A stretch of 64,000 nucleotides of DNA from Novacetimonas pomaceti (GTDB lineage: Bacteria; Pseudomonadota; Alphaproteobacteria; Acetobacterales; Acetobacteraceae), in NCBI RefSeq assembly GCF_003207955.1, contig NZ_NOXG01000003.1, forward strand, positions 124,001 to 188,000, read 5' to 3'. This document shows positions 45,371 through 54,087 of the stretch, one piece after another. The notes below the pieces were generated by a model. The model made no database searches, was not told the DNA's origin, and saw only the letters and a list, made by a program, of their open reading frames with translations. Numbering within the stretch: the stretch's first letter is position 1; every line of letters begins with the position of its first letter. Made by a program: the position numbers and the translations under genes.

Positions 45371-47803
45371 GAAAGAGGTCGAAATCGTTCCCGTCATGCT
45401 AAAGCGCGGCTCCACCATGAAGGAGTTGCCATTCGCGCTGCGTGCCGCGGCACTGCCGTAATTGACGTTGTATCCACCCTGGTTGCCCGCGGTATAGATC
45501 GCGCCCATCGCGCCGGTGCGCACGATCGACCCCGTCAGGTTGGAGAAGTTCAGGCGGAATGTCGGGGATTTCGCGTACATGAAGGGCTTGAAGTGATAAC
45601 CCAGCGACAGCGTATCGGTGACATAGCCGGGGATGCGTTCGCTGTTATCCAGCGCCACCGACTGCGGACCGGTGTAATGCACGCTCGCATTCGCGAAGAA
45701 GCCCCGGTATTTGTACGTCAGGCCAAAGTTCGCCATGACATGCGGCGCCATGATCGCCTGCTGTCCCTTTGCCCGGATCAGGTTGCCATTGCCATCGGTC
45801 ACGTTCGAATCCTGCGTCGCATGCAGGTACTCGAACGAGGCATAGGGGCTGAAGCCGTAATAGGACCGCCCCGCCACCATGACGTCAAAGCCACGCATGG
45901 TCTGGTTGCCGCCTTCGATCGGGGCGTACTGGTTCGCGCCGATATAGGTATCGAGGATACGGTTGGTCACGTTGTAATTGAACAGCGCAAGGTCAACCAT
46001 GACGTACTTGTCGTGGTAACGGTATCCCAGCTCTTCCTTGATGGAATACTGGTTCTTCAGCATTTTCGAACCCGGCGTGGTCCAGCCAAGGTCAACGGCG
46101 CTCGGCTCACGGTAATCGCCCTCGGCGTTGACGTAGATCTGGTGATGTTCGTTGAACTGGTAACCGATCGACAGCTGCGGCAGCGGTTCGGTCGTGTTCG
46201 CCTCGGTCCGCGCGCCGGTATAGTTGGAGCTGTGGTTCATCCACTGCTTGTTCCATGCGTTGGACATCACGAACTTGAAGCCCGCATGGATCGTCAGCTT
46301 GTCGTTGAAATACTTCGCCGTGTCCTGAATGAACAGGGAGTGAAGCTCATACCCCGCCGTCTGGCCGAACACCTCGTTGCCATTGATCTGGTACTTCGAC
46401 CAGTTGGGGCTGGGATCAGCACCGTTCGCCATCGTGGCGCTGAGTGGATAGGACTGGATGGTCTGGGCATTTTCATACCAGTAGCCCAGCGACAGATGGT
46501 TGTGCTGATCGACCTGGTAATTCAGCTTGGCCACCGCGCCGACCTGCCGCACCTCGTTCTGCAGGAAGTAGTTGGTCAGGTTCTGGTTACTGGCGATCGT
46601 GCCATTGCCGTAATAGGCCGTCGAATTTCCGAACAGGGTGCTATAGGATCCATCGGCCGCGGTCGTGCCGCCGGGCGATCCGTCCCATCCCTGTCCGAAA
46701 CTGAAATATGGCTGCAGGTCCAGGCTGAATCGCGACGGTAGCACCACATGGATCGGCGCGGTCAGGAATATCTGGTTCCAGTGGTCGTTATTGTTTTTCC
46801 AGTAATTGTCGCTGCTGGGATTGGAATTGCGTCCATACCCCTCGCCCGTATGCTTGTAATTGTAGAACGCGGTCGCATCGGGATAGGAATCGATCGTGAA
46901 ATCCTCGTAATTCCACGACAGGAACAGGCGCGCGGTCGAACCGTTTTCCCAGTCCTTCTGCAATCCGAAATCGATATGCCTGCGCTGGTTAATGCCCGAT
47001 CCCATCCATGAACGCGCATGCGTGTTGGAGAACGAGAAATAGCTGCGCAGGCCCGTCTTGCCGATATCGCCGCTTTCCAGACGGATGAACTCACGCGACA
47101 TGTTGTTCGTGCCGTACGAAAAATCCATCATGCCGCCCGCCTTGTGCGACGCGATATGCGATTTTTCGTTCATGACGCCACCTGCCGCCGACATGACCGG
47201 CAGGTCCGTGCCCGCGCTTCCGGGCGTGACCTCCACACTGTCGAGGTCTTCGGAATCGATGTTCTCCGCCAGGTATTTCGCCGCCGCCGCCGGCGCGCCA
47301 TCAAGCATCAGGCCCATGTCCAGATCGGTCAGGCCGCGCACCTGAATCTGACCACCTTCCATCCCTTCTGAATCCGGTGTGGTCACATTCAGGCTTGGCA
47401 GGTTCTTGACCAGATCCAGCCCCGTGCTGGTGGGGCTGCGCATTTCGATATACTGCTTTCCCACCGTCTGGACCGCATGCGGCGCGGTCTCCAGACGCAT
47501 CATGCCACCCCCGCCATCATTGGCGTCACGGGTGCGCAGAACGCGGATGACTTCGGGGGTATCGGGTATCGTCGCGGCAGGTGCGGCCGCTTTGGCAGTG
47601 GCCGGATGGGCGCCTGTCGCGCGACGGGCATGCGATGGCGCATGCGCCGCGGCATGATGCGACGTGGCGGTTGTCGTCGCGGTGGTGGACACGGGCGTTG
47701 CCGCATGCGCCCCCTCCATCATCCCCGCCGCTGCAAGTCCCGTCCCAACAAGACACGACACCGCGCACAGACGCGCGCGCAACCCTGTTCGATATTTTTC
47801 CAT
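45368..47803 (-). CDS. TonB-dependent outer-membrane receptor
   Basis: The 811-residue receptor begins at MEKYRTGLRARL with a signal peptide (VGTGLAAAGMMEGAHA then ATP). A Ser/Thr/Ala/His-rich linker leads to the plug domain (about 80-200, with IQVRGLTDLDMGLMLDG) and a 22-strand barrel ending in the terminal aromatic residue (MTGTISTSF). No STN domain precedes the plug, so it is not a FecA-type signalling receptor. The frame runs about 104 codons further upstream, but without signal-like sequence. It is adjacent to the tonB-exb operon and probably served by it; the ligand is unknown. Confidence 0.88.
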   Translation of the reverse strand: MEKYRTGLRARLCAVSCLVGTGLAAAGMMEGAHAATPVSTTATTTATSHHAAAHAPSHARRATGAHPATAKAAAPAATIPDTPEVIRVLRTRDANDGGGGMMRLETAPHAVQTVGKQYIEMRSPTSTGLDLVKNLPSLNVTTPDSEGMEGGQIQVRGLTDLDMGLMLDGAPAAAAKYLAENIDSEDLDSVEVTPGSAGTDLPVMSAAGGVMNEKSHIASHKAGGMMDFSYGTNNMSREFIRLESGDIGKTGLRSYFSFSNTHARSWMGSGINQRRHIDFGLQKDWENGSTARLFLSWNYEDFTIDSYPDATAFYNYKHTGEGYGRNSNPSSDNYWKNNNDHWNQIFLTAPIHVVLPSRFSLDLQPYFSFGQGWDGSPGGTTAADGSYSTLFGNSTAYYGNGTIASNQNLTNYFLQNEVRQVGAVAKLNYQVDQHNHLSLGYWYENAQTIQSYPLSATMANGADPSPNWSKYQINGNEVFGQTAGYELHSLFIQDTAKYFNDKLTIHAGFKFVMSNAWNKQWMNHSSNYTGARTEANTTEPLPQLSIGYQFNEHHQIYVNAEGDYREPSAVDLGWTTPGSKMLKNQYSIKEELGYRYHDKYVMVDLALFNYNVTNRILDTYIGANQYAPIEGGNQTMRGFDVMVAGRSYYGFSPYASFEYLHATQDSNVTDGNGNLIRAKGQQAIMAPHVMANFGLTYKYRGFFANASVHYTGPQSVALDNSERIPGYVTDTLSLGYHFKPFMYAKSPTFRLNFSNLTGSIVRTGAMGAIYTAGNQGGYNVNYGSAAARSANGNSFMVEPRFSMTGTISTSF

Positions 47804-48968
47804 AATGCCCCTGTCCCCCCTCACGCGGATGCGTAATGACCCGCCATTCATCACGATGCCACCGTGTGCAGGGGCGAATGCCCCTGATTGCGTGGCGCGG
47901 TCAGGACAACGGCCGACAACATGGCTGACTTTGGCAAGACACCGTATTTCAGCGTAATCTTCATCCGTCCCCCCGAACAACGTTACTTTCCCGAACCGGT
48001 TTGCAGGATTCATGCCTCCCCCGAGGTTTTCCATCCGGCCGGCCATCCAACGGGCATTCCCCGTTATCATGCCCCGGTACTGCACGGGCGCCGCGCATCC
48101 GGTGACCTGACACATGATGGGATCGAATACCTGCGAACCTCTTGTTGAGGTAAAGGAAATGGGAGACGGGGGGAAAGGGTAAAAAAGGCAACAGGCTGTT
48201 CATGTACCCGCATGGACGGCAAACCGGCGCGATACGGAAGGACGGATATTTTTCCGATCGGTCCGGATCGAAAGGACCAGCCCGGAATCGGCGGATTTAT
48301 AGGCCTGTTTTTACTGTGTTTGCAGGCAGTGATCCTGCATGGCACGGAGAAAACCGGTCTATTTTCACCAAAGGTTACCCATGCCCTTACATCCCTTTGC
48401 AAAACAGGCAACAGCGCGTTTCTTTTTTCCTTACACGGACTGAATCCTGGAATTCATCCGACCATGACCGATCTCGTCGTTGACTCGTAAAAACAGCGAA
48501 TACATGCCCTCACAGGAACCATATCGCGTCAAAACCAGCCTGTTTCCGGTTATATGGACAGAGATCAGATTGAACGGGAAAGACGTTTCTATATGGAAAC
48601 GAAACGGCAGAAACCGTCATCCCCGACCGGAATCATGGCGGGATCGGAAACATCCGCCCGATGATCATGAACGCGATTCCGTTTCGAATCGCGGTACGAT
48701 ATCCATGGCCTGTTCTCATTCGCGCACCTGATGCGCATCAGGAAAAGGAAGGATCCATTTCCATACGGGCGGACACGAAAGCGACCGCGACAGTCACCGC
48801 CGCCACGCGCTTCCCGCCCTTCCCCTGACCCGCACCGAAACCGGCCACCGCCCGCGTCTTTGCCGGCATGATGGGGCTGAAATACAAAAACGGCCCTTCA
48901 CACTGTCCGGGAACAGGTGAAAGGCCGTTTTTCATATCCAGCCGTGACAACAGCCAGGCCAGAAAACC
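47804..48968. other. Long non-coding gap before the receptor gene
   Basis: About 1.16 kb without a credible gene. Several short frames occur but have unlikely composition and no ribosome-binding sites. The 5' UTR and promoter of the receptor must lie in the first part. The middle (about 48.1-48.7 kb) is visibly poorer in GC than the neighbours. I see no Fur-like site that I would defend. The only clear element is the terminator at its far end. Confidence 0.5.
48886..48932 (-). terminator. Strong bidirectional intrinsic terminator after exbD
   Basis: AAAAACGGCC and GGCCGTTTTT are perfect arms, extended inward by TTCAC/GTGAA, so a transcript from either side would form a GC-rich stem followed by a U tract. 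It lies about 36 bases past the stop of the second exbD and ends the tonB-exb operon. Confidence 0.85.
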
Positions 48969-49406
48969 TTACTGCGCATCCATGAACTGGTCATTGCCAA
49001 TGATACCCAGCTTGGTCACGCCCAGACGCTGCGCATCAGCCAGCACATGGGCCACCGTCTTGTAATTGGCCAGACGGTCGGGATGGATGTGCATTTCCGG
49101 CTGGACCGGCATGGAAGCCGCCTGGACGAAATGGGCCTGCAGCGCGGCTTCGTCCGGCACCGGTTCGCCATTCCAGGTAATCGTGTTGTCAAAATCGATC
49201 GCCACCGTATCAACCTCCGGGTCCGGTTCGGTGGTTGGCGGCGGATTGCCCTGCGGCAGATCCATTGAAACCGAATGGGTCTGCATCGGGATGGTGATGA
49301 TCAGCATGATCAGCAGCACGAGCATGACGTCAATCAGGGGCGTGGTATTGATATCGACAATACCTTCGTCCTCTGTCGTGCTGCTGGACCCGACATTCAT
49401 GCCCAT
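48969..49406 (-). CDS. exbD: ExbD-family biopolymer transport protein (second copy)
   Basis: The 145-residue protein has the ExbD layout: a short cytosolic start, one membrane helix carrying the conserved Asp (INTTPLIDVMLVLLIMLIIT), and a periplasmic domain. It shows the paralogue-type features DLPQGNPPP and PDRLANYKTVAHVLADAQ. With ExbB it forms the proton-driven motor that energises TonB. It lies 60 bases after the first exbD, with a hairpin between. Confidence 0.95.
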   Translation of the reverse strand: MGMNVGSSSTTEDEGIVDINTTPLIDVMLVLLIMLIITIPMQTHSVSMDLPQGNPPPTTEPDPEVDTVAIDFDNTITWNGEPVPDEAALQAHFVQAASMPVQPEMHIHPDRLANYKTVAHVLADAQRLGVTKLGIIGNDQFMDAQ

Positions 49407-49427
49407 GGCGCGTATTCTCCCAATAGT

Positions 49428-49448
49428 GGCCGGGAACCGATCCCGGCC
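49428..49448 (-). promoter_or_regulatory. Hairpin between the two exbD genes
   Basis: GGCCGGGA-accga-TCCCGGCC, a perfect eight-base-pair stem in the 60-base intercistronic gap. There is no T tract; it could set the ratio of the two ExbD proteins by RNA stability. Confidence 0.35.
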
Positions 49449-49466
49449 GGGAATGGATACCGAGGA

Positions 49467-49889
49467 TCAGCCGTGGGGCTGTTCGGTAATGAAGTCAATA
49501 TGAATGATGCCCGCCTGCTGACAGGCCGCGATAACCTTGCCGACGGCCTCGTACTTGGCCGCCATGTCGCCACGGATCTGGATCTGCGGCTGCGGTTTCT
49601 GCATCGCGGCACGTTCCAGATGCGTTTCCAGGTCGGCATAGCTGGTAAGGGGAGTTTCCCCCCAGTATGCCTGTCCCTTCGACGTCACCGCGATCACGAC
49701 GTTATCAAGCGCGGTGCGGGTCGGCTGGTTTGCATCCATCGGCAGTTTTACCGTGATGGTGTGCGTCGCGACTGGAATCGTGATCAGAAAGATGATCAGC
49801 AGCACCAGCATGACGTCGACAAGCGGTGTGGTGTTGATGGCCGACACCACCTCGTCTTCATCGCCGCCACCTCCAACTTGCATTCCCAT
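49467..49889 (-). CDS. exbD: ExbD-family biopolymer transport protein (first copy)
   Basis: The 140-residue ExbD has the helix INTTPLVDVMLVLLIIFLIT with its Asp and a periplasmic domain with PQIQIRGDMAAKYEAVGKVI. It begins two bases after the exbB stop codon. The protein differs clearly from the next ExbD (about 30-35 percent identity by eye in the aligned part), so the pair is old and not a fresh duplication. Confidence 0.95.
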   Translation of the reverse strand: MGMQVGGGGDEDEVVSAINTTPLVDVMLVLLIIFLITIPVATHTITVKLPMDANQPTRTALDNVVIAVTSKGQAYWGETPLTSYADLETHLERAAMQKPQPQIQIRGDMAAKYEAVGKVIAACQQAGIIHIDFITEQPHG

Positions 49890-49891
49890 GA

Positions 49892-50956
49892 TCAGGCCAC
49901 CCGATTGTCAATAGTCGTCGTTGTAGGAGAGTTGTCCGGACGAACCGCAATCGTGTCCTGCGGATCGGTGCCATGACGATAACCGCCCAGCAGGATGGAC
50001 TGCAAGTCAGCAGCGAAGTTGCGGACCTGATCCATCGCGCCCTTGTTGCGGCGGACCAGCAGGTTGTAGCCCAGAACCGCCGGAACCGCGGTGCCCAGAC
50101 CGATGGCCGTCATGATCAGCGATTCACCGACCGGACCCGCGACCTTGTCGATCGACGCGTTGCCCGCGATGCCGATCGCCGTCAGCGCGTGATAGATGCC
50201 CCACACCGTGCCGAACAGACCCACGAACGGGGAGGTCGAACCCACCGTCCCGAGGAAGGCGAGGCCACCCTGCAGGCGCGTCTGGATCAGGTCGACCGAA
50301 CGCTGGATCGACATTGTCGTCCACGAATGCAGGTCGATGGATTCCTGCATCGTGCCTTCATGATGCTCGGCCGCCTTCACGCCGGTTTCGGCGATATAGC
50401 GGAAGGGCGAGCTTTCGGGCAGGGCGTCCGCGCCCTGACGGATCGTCGGCTTGGTCCAGAACTTCGCCGCCATGTCCTTCGCCGCGGCGAAAAGGCGGGC
50501 CTGCTCAAAGAACTTCTTGATCATGATGAACCAGGTGCCGACCGACATGAACACCATGATCAGCAGAACACCACGGGCGATGAAATCGCCATTGGCCCAC
50601 AGGGCGCCCAGACCATACGGGTTCCCTTCGGGGGCGGGCGGTGCCTCCGGCGCGGGGGCGGGTGCCGCAGGTGCTGCATCCGGGGCCGGGGCGGCCGCGG
50701 TCGCGTCGGTGGGCGCCGCATCAGCCGGCGCCGCCGGTGCGGCATCCGCCGCGGGAGCGGCCGGGGCATCACCCGGGGCCGGGGTGGAAGCCGCGCCCGT
50801 CCCGTCGGTCGGCGGCGCGGAAACCGCCGGGGCCGCGGCGCCATCGGCGGGCTGGGCTGCGTCCTGCGCCATCGCCGCCAGCGGGGAAGAAACGCACAGC
50901 ATGGCGGCGAAAGCTGCCGAGGTGATGAGAGCGTGTTTGCGATGCAGTCTGATCAT
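49892..50956 (-). CDS. exbB: ExbB-family proton channel with Ala/Pro-rich N-terminal extension
   Basis: The 354-residue protein has a signal-like start (ALITSAAFAAMLCVSSPLAAMA), about 85 residues of Ala/Pro/Asp-rich low-complexity sequence, then the ExbB core with three membrane helices (LLIMVFMSVGTWFIMIKKFF; TVGSTSPFVGLFGTVWGIYH; MTAIGLGTAVPAVLGYNLLV). The core is typical and full length. Alphaproteobacterial ExbB proteins often have such extensions. It is the second gene of tonB-exbB-exbD-exbD. Confidence 0.95.
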   Translation of the reverse strand: MIRLHRKHALITSAAFAAMLCVSSPLAAMAQDAAQPADGAAAPAVSAPPTDGTGAASTPAPGDAPAAPAADAAPAAPADAAPTDATAAAPAPDAAPAAPAPAPEAPPAPEGNPYGLGALWANGDFIARGVLLIMVFMSVGTWFIMIKKFFEQARLFAAAKDMAAKFWTKPTIRQGADALPESSPFRYIAETGVKAAEHHEGTMQESIDLHSWTTMSIQRSVDLIQTRLQGGLAFLGTVGSTSPFVGLFGTVWGIYHALTAIGIAGNASIDKVAGPVGESLIMTAIGLGTAVPAVLGYNLLVRRNKGAMDQVRNFAADLQSILLGGYRHGTDPQDTIAVRPDNSPTTTTIDNRVA

Positions 50957-50997
50957 TTACTCAGGATCCTCTAGACAGGACGTGTTGTTTTAGAAGG

Positions 50998-51021
50998 TGC
51001 GGGGGACTGCGAGCCCCCGCA
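50998..51021 (-). promoter_or_regulatory. Hairpin between tonB and exbB
   Basis: TGCGGGGG-actgcgag-CCCCCGCA is a perfect eight-base-pair stem in the 92-base gap. It may attenuate tonB read-through into exbB or protect mRNA ends; no T tract follows. Confidence 0.35.
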
Positions 51022-51048
51022 TCGCAACATGGGCTGATACCGCCACGA

Positions 51049-51723
51049 TCAGTCGTTCAGGCTGAAGGTAATGGTATAAAGGTGATGGAATTCCTTGACC
51101 GGCACACCGTTTTTCACGGCCGGCGCGTAACGCGACTGACGCACGGCACGCAGTGCGGAATCGGCGAATGCCTGCCCACCCTTCACGCTCATGACCTGAC
51201 AGTTGCTGGTGGCGCCGGTGGTTTCAACGTCGCAGGCAACCGTGACCACGCCTTCGCGACCCGCATCCGACATTTCTTCCGGATATTCGGGCACCACATG
51301 GTTCAGCGGCGAGGAACCGGCCATGTGATCGGCCACTGGCGGCGCGTCGGAAACCGGCGTGTTCGATGACGGCGGCGGCGTGACCTTTGCCGGCGGCATG
51401 GGCTTGGGCGGCTTCTCATGCGTCACGTGCTTGATCGGCGGCGGCGGCGCCTGCACCTGAATCTTGGGCGGCGGGATATAGGGCGGCGGCGGCTGCGTGA
51501 TCACCGGCGGCGGCGGCGGCGGCGGCGGCGGTGGGGGCGGCGGCGGCGGCTCCTTGATGACACGGGCCTGCACGGGCGGACGCTGCGGCGGCGGCGAGGA
51601 CTTGGGCGCGCCAAGGCCATACATCAACGCCATGACAAGAGCGCCCTCGAAAATTAAAACGACGCCAAATATTATGGCCTTCTGTAATCGATTATCACTC
51701 TGTTCCGCGTACGTCATACCCAT
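51049..51723 (-). CDS. tonB: TonB energy transducer
   Basis: The 224-residue protein has one N-terminal membrane helix (AIIFGVVLIFEGALVMALMYGLG), a long Pro-rich spacer that includes a run of 15 prolines (51505-51549) and further PPPP/PPP blocks, and the C-terminal TonB domain (about 135-224: VVPEYPEEMSDAGREGVVTV, VKEFHHLYTITFSLND). It carries ExbB/ExbD energy to outer-membrane receptors, here presumably the receptor downstream. The proline run is coded mostly by CCG, a repeat that could expand or shrink. Confidence 0.95.
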   Translation of the reverse strand: MGMTYAEQSDNRLQKAIIFGVVLIFEGALVMALMYGLGAPKSSPPPQRPPVQARVIKEPPPPPPPPPPPPPPPVITQPPPPYIPPPKIQVQAPPPPIKHVTHEKPPKPMPPAKVTPPPSSNTPVSDAPPVADHMAGSSPLNHVVPEYPEEMSDAGREGVVTVACDVETTGATSNCQVMSVKGGQAFADSALRAVRQSRYAPAVKNGVPVKEFHHLYTITFSLND

Positions 51724-52591
51724 ACCTCATTCAGAACGGCATAGTTGATGGAGGTTATAGAAAAAGCTTCTGATGTTCTGATTTGACCAAACACTACGGG
51801 AGTATGACCAGATATCCACGAAACGCCTGACTGGATCGGACTGGGTCTCCCCGACATTCCTTCAGGCGGATAGCGTCATTTTCACAATTCCCAGGGATCG
51901 CCACCGATAACGGGCCAGAAGGGCTGGCAAACAGTCGCGAGGCCGGCAACCGGTTCCTCCTTGGCAAGGAAAGTCGCTTGTCCATCATGATTTATCCATA
52001 AACATCCATAAACATTATTAACTCCCCGAAATCAACCTTGTTCATGGCCGAAACGGCATGGGAGGACGCGTGCCATGTTCGTGTATCGATTACCGAAAAT
52101 AACAAACCGGAAACGTCATCCCCACCCGATGAAAACTGATTTTGCCAGCTTGAGCAAAAACCCGCCGCAGTCAAGCTAAGGGATAACAATTAATGGAAAA
52201 AACACGCACGAGACATCCCCCGCAACCCACTTTCGCGCATCGTTGATCCCACCATGTCCGCGCATCGTCCTCCCGTCGGCGCGGGTACCCCGCAACGTTA
52301 CCAGAGGCAGGCCCGCGCGGCCCCCGGCCTGCCATCACGTTTCTTGCACAGAATGACAACCTTACGGTTTTCAGTTTCGCTTACGAAACGATTCGTGAGA
52401 CTTTTGCAGCTGATTCCCCATCACTTTTCGTTATTACACGATTTATTCAGGAATCCCCGTCACACTGTTCACGTCCATGGCCACTGGGGCACAGGGATGC
52501 GGTGTGAAACGCATCATACAGCAACTTTTATATTTACGGCCATCAAAATCATTACTGGATGCACCATCACAAACCGTTACATGCCCGTCCG
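51724..52591. other. Non-coding gap between tonB and the ScpA-like gene
   Basis: About 870 bases without a credible gene, AT-richer than the flanks in its central part (about 51.98-52.57 kb). It must contain the tonB promoter, and also lies just past the end of the recombinase module. I found no direct repeats that would mark an attachment site by eye. Confidence 0.45.
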
Positions 52592-53377
52592 TCAGGTGCG
52601 GCAGAAGGCCGGCAGTCGTTGCGGCTGGTCCTGCTCGGCGCTGGCCTCCCCCTGTTTCACCAGTTCCAGGCAGGCCGTGAACGTGCTTGTCCATGCCGAC
52701 CTCCGGCGCATGGGCGGACATCCCCCCTCCTCCCGCGCGGGGAGGGGCAGCATCCGGTCCAGCGTAACGGGGCCCGATGCCGCCGCCAGGCTGTGCCGTA
52801 CCCGCACGCGGGCGTCCTCCACCGAAAACAGGTCCAGTTGCACCGGCACGTAATGGGGTTCGGGCGGCGGTACGCCCCAGTTCCCGTCAAAGACCGCAAG
52901 GCATCCCCACAGGAACTCGATCCGGTCGATTTCCCATTCGGGCGGCTGATCGGCGATGGCGTCGGGCCCGGCCGCCCCGTAAACATGGATGTCATGTCCC
53001 AGCTGCGGCCGGGCCGACAGCCATGCGGCCGCGCGCGCCGCCTCTTCCGCCGCCAGCAGCCGGGCGCGCAGACGCGTCACCTCGTCCGTCGCCTCCTGCT
53101 GGCGCGGGTCGTCCGCCGGCAGCAGCAGGCGGGAGCGAAGCAGCAGCAGGCCCGACACCATGACCGCCCATTCCGCCCGGCGCCCCAGCGGAAGGGCGGG
53201 CGAGGTGCGGATCGCGACCGTCAGCTGGTCCACCAGCGCGACAAGATCCAGCGAACGGATGTCGATGCGCCGCGCCTGCGCCAGCGCCAGCAGATGGGTC
53301 AGCCCACCCTGATACGCGTCCAGGCGGATGATGGGGTCGGTACCGCCCTCCTCCCCGAACAGGTCGTACTGTCCCAT
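52592..53377 (-). CDS. ScpA-like protein
   Basis: About 261 residues from the ATG of MGQYDLFGEEGGTDPIIRLD; the ATG shares its A with the preceding TAA stop (TAATG). The N-terminal part matches the condensin partner ScpA: LDAYQGGLTHLLALAQARRIDIRSLDLVALVDQL, of which GGLTHLLALA, RRIDIRSLDL and AVMVSGLLLLRSRLLLP are the family's helices. Canonical ScpA is a kleisin that bridges SMC; this copy has no ScpB or SMC beside it. It is the third gene after a tyrosine recombinase, so it looks like a paralogue on a mobile or plasmid-type module. Confidence 0.7.
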   Translation of the reverse strand: MGQYDLFGEEGGTDPIIRLDAYQGGLTHLLALAQARRIDIRSLDLVALVDQLTVAIRTSPALPLGRRAEWAVMVSGLLLLRSRLLLPADDPRQQEATDEVTRLRARLLAAEEAARAAAWLSARPQLGHDIHVYGAAGPDAIADQPPEWEIDRIEFLWGCLAVFDGNWGVPPPEPHYVPVQLDLFSVEDARVRVRHSLAAASGPVTLDRMLPLPAREEGGCPPMRRRSAWTSTFTACLELVKQGEASAEQDQPQRLPAFCRT

Positions 53378-54087
53378 TACGTCATGTCCTGCCGCGACAG
53401 CACGAAAGTCATGTCGGGCCACCGCGTCCGCAATGCCGCCACCAGCGGTTCCGGGACCTCCGCCCGCGGGGTGAAAAAGCCATATACGACCGGCCTGTGG
53501 CCACCGGGCAGGCGACGCCCGGCCTTCCGTCCCACCAGACGCCGCGCGTCGCGCGGGACCTCCGCCGTGCCCCAGTGCCGCAGCAGCCATGAAACCGCGT
53601 CGGGATGGGTCGCCCCCAGCCGCAGGATGGCGGGCGGGACCGGGACCAGAGCATGGAAATCAAGGACGCAGGGACGATCCGTGCGCATCAGGTTGCGGGC
53701 ATGCCGGGTCTCGGCCGCGTCGCGGAACTGGCGCGCCAGTATCCGGCACCCCTCGATCGACAGGCCGCGACGGGTATGTTCGGACGCGCCATCGCCAATC
53801 GCCAGCGCGAACATGTCCTCTTCCACCCGTTCCCCGTCAAAGGGCCACGGCACCAGGCCGGGCCCGCGCGCGGCCGCCGCGAAATCGTCCACTGCCTGCC
53901 CCGGCCCATGGACCAGCAGGTGCCACCACTGCCACTGTCCCGCCTGCGTCGTCCCGCGCCACGCGGACAGGGGACGTCGCCCCCGCCGCCCGCGCGAAGG
54001 CTGCGGCTGGTCCGCGATGTCGTCCGGCGTTTCATCCACCCTGGCCGGTGGCAGGTCCGCCCACGGGAAACGCAGGTTTTCCGTCAT
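53377..54087 (-). CDS. Unknown protein between recombinase and ScpA-like gene
   Basis: The 236-residue product begins MTENLRFPWADLPPARV and has a Trp-rich segment (AGQWQWWHLLVHGPGQ) and the pattern LDFHALVPVPPAILRLGATH. There is no signal peptide or membrane helix. Its ATG overlaps the recombinase stop (ATGA) and its own stop overlaps the ScpA-like start, so the three genes are translationally coupled. I do not recognise the family; it should be read as part of the module. Confidence 0.75.
   Translation of the reverse strand: MTENLRFPWADLPPARVDETPDDIADQPQPSRGRRGRRPLSAWRGTTQAGQWQWWHLLVHGPGQAVDDFAAAARGPGLVPWPFDGERVEEDMFALAIGDGASEHTRRGLSIEGCRILARQFRDAAETRHARNLMRTDRPCVLDFHALVPVPPAILRLGATHPDAVSWLLRHWGTAEVPRDARRLVGRKAGRRLPGGHRPVVYGFFTPRAEVPEPLVAALRTRWPDMTFVLSRQDMT

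Noticed and set aside
48202..48731. Short frames in the gap before the tonB-exb operon
   Set aside because: They lack ribosome-binding sites and have unlikely composition (many Arg/Ser/Gly with no domain), so they were not called.
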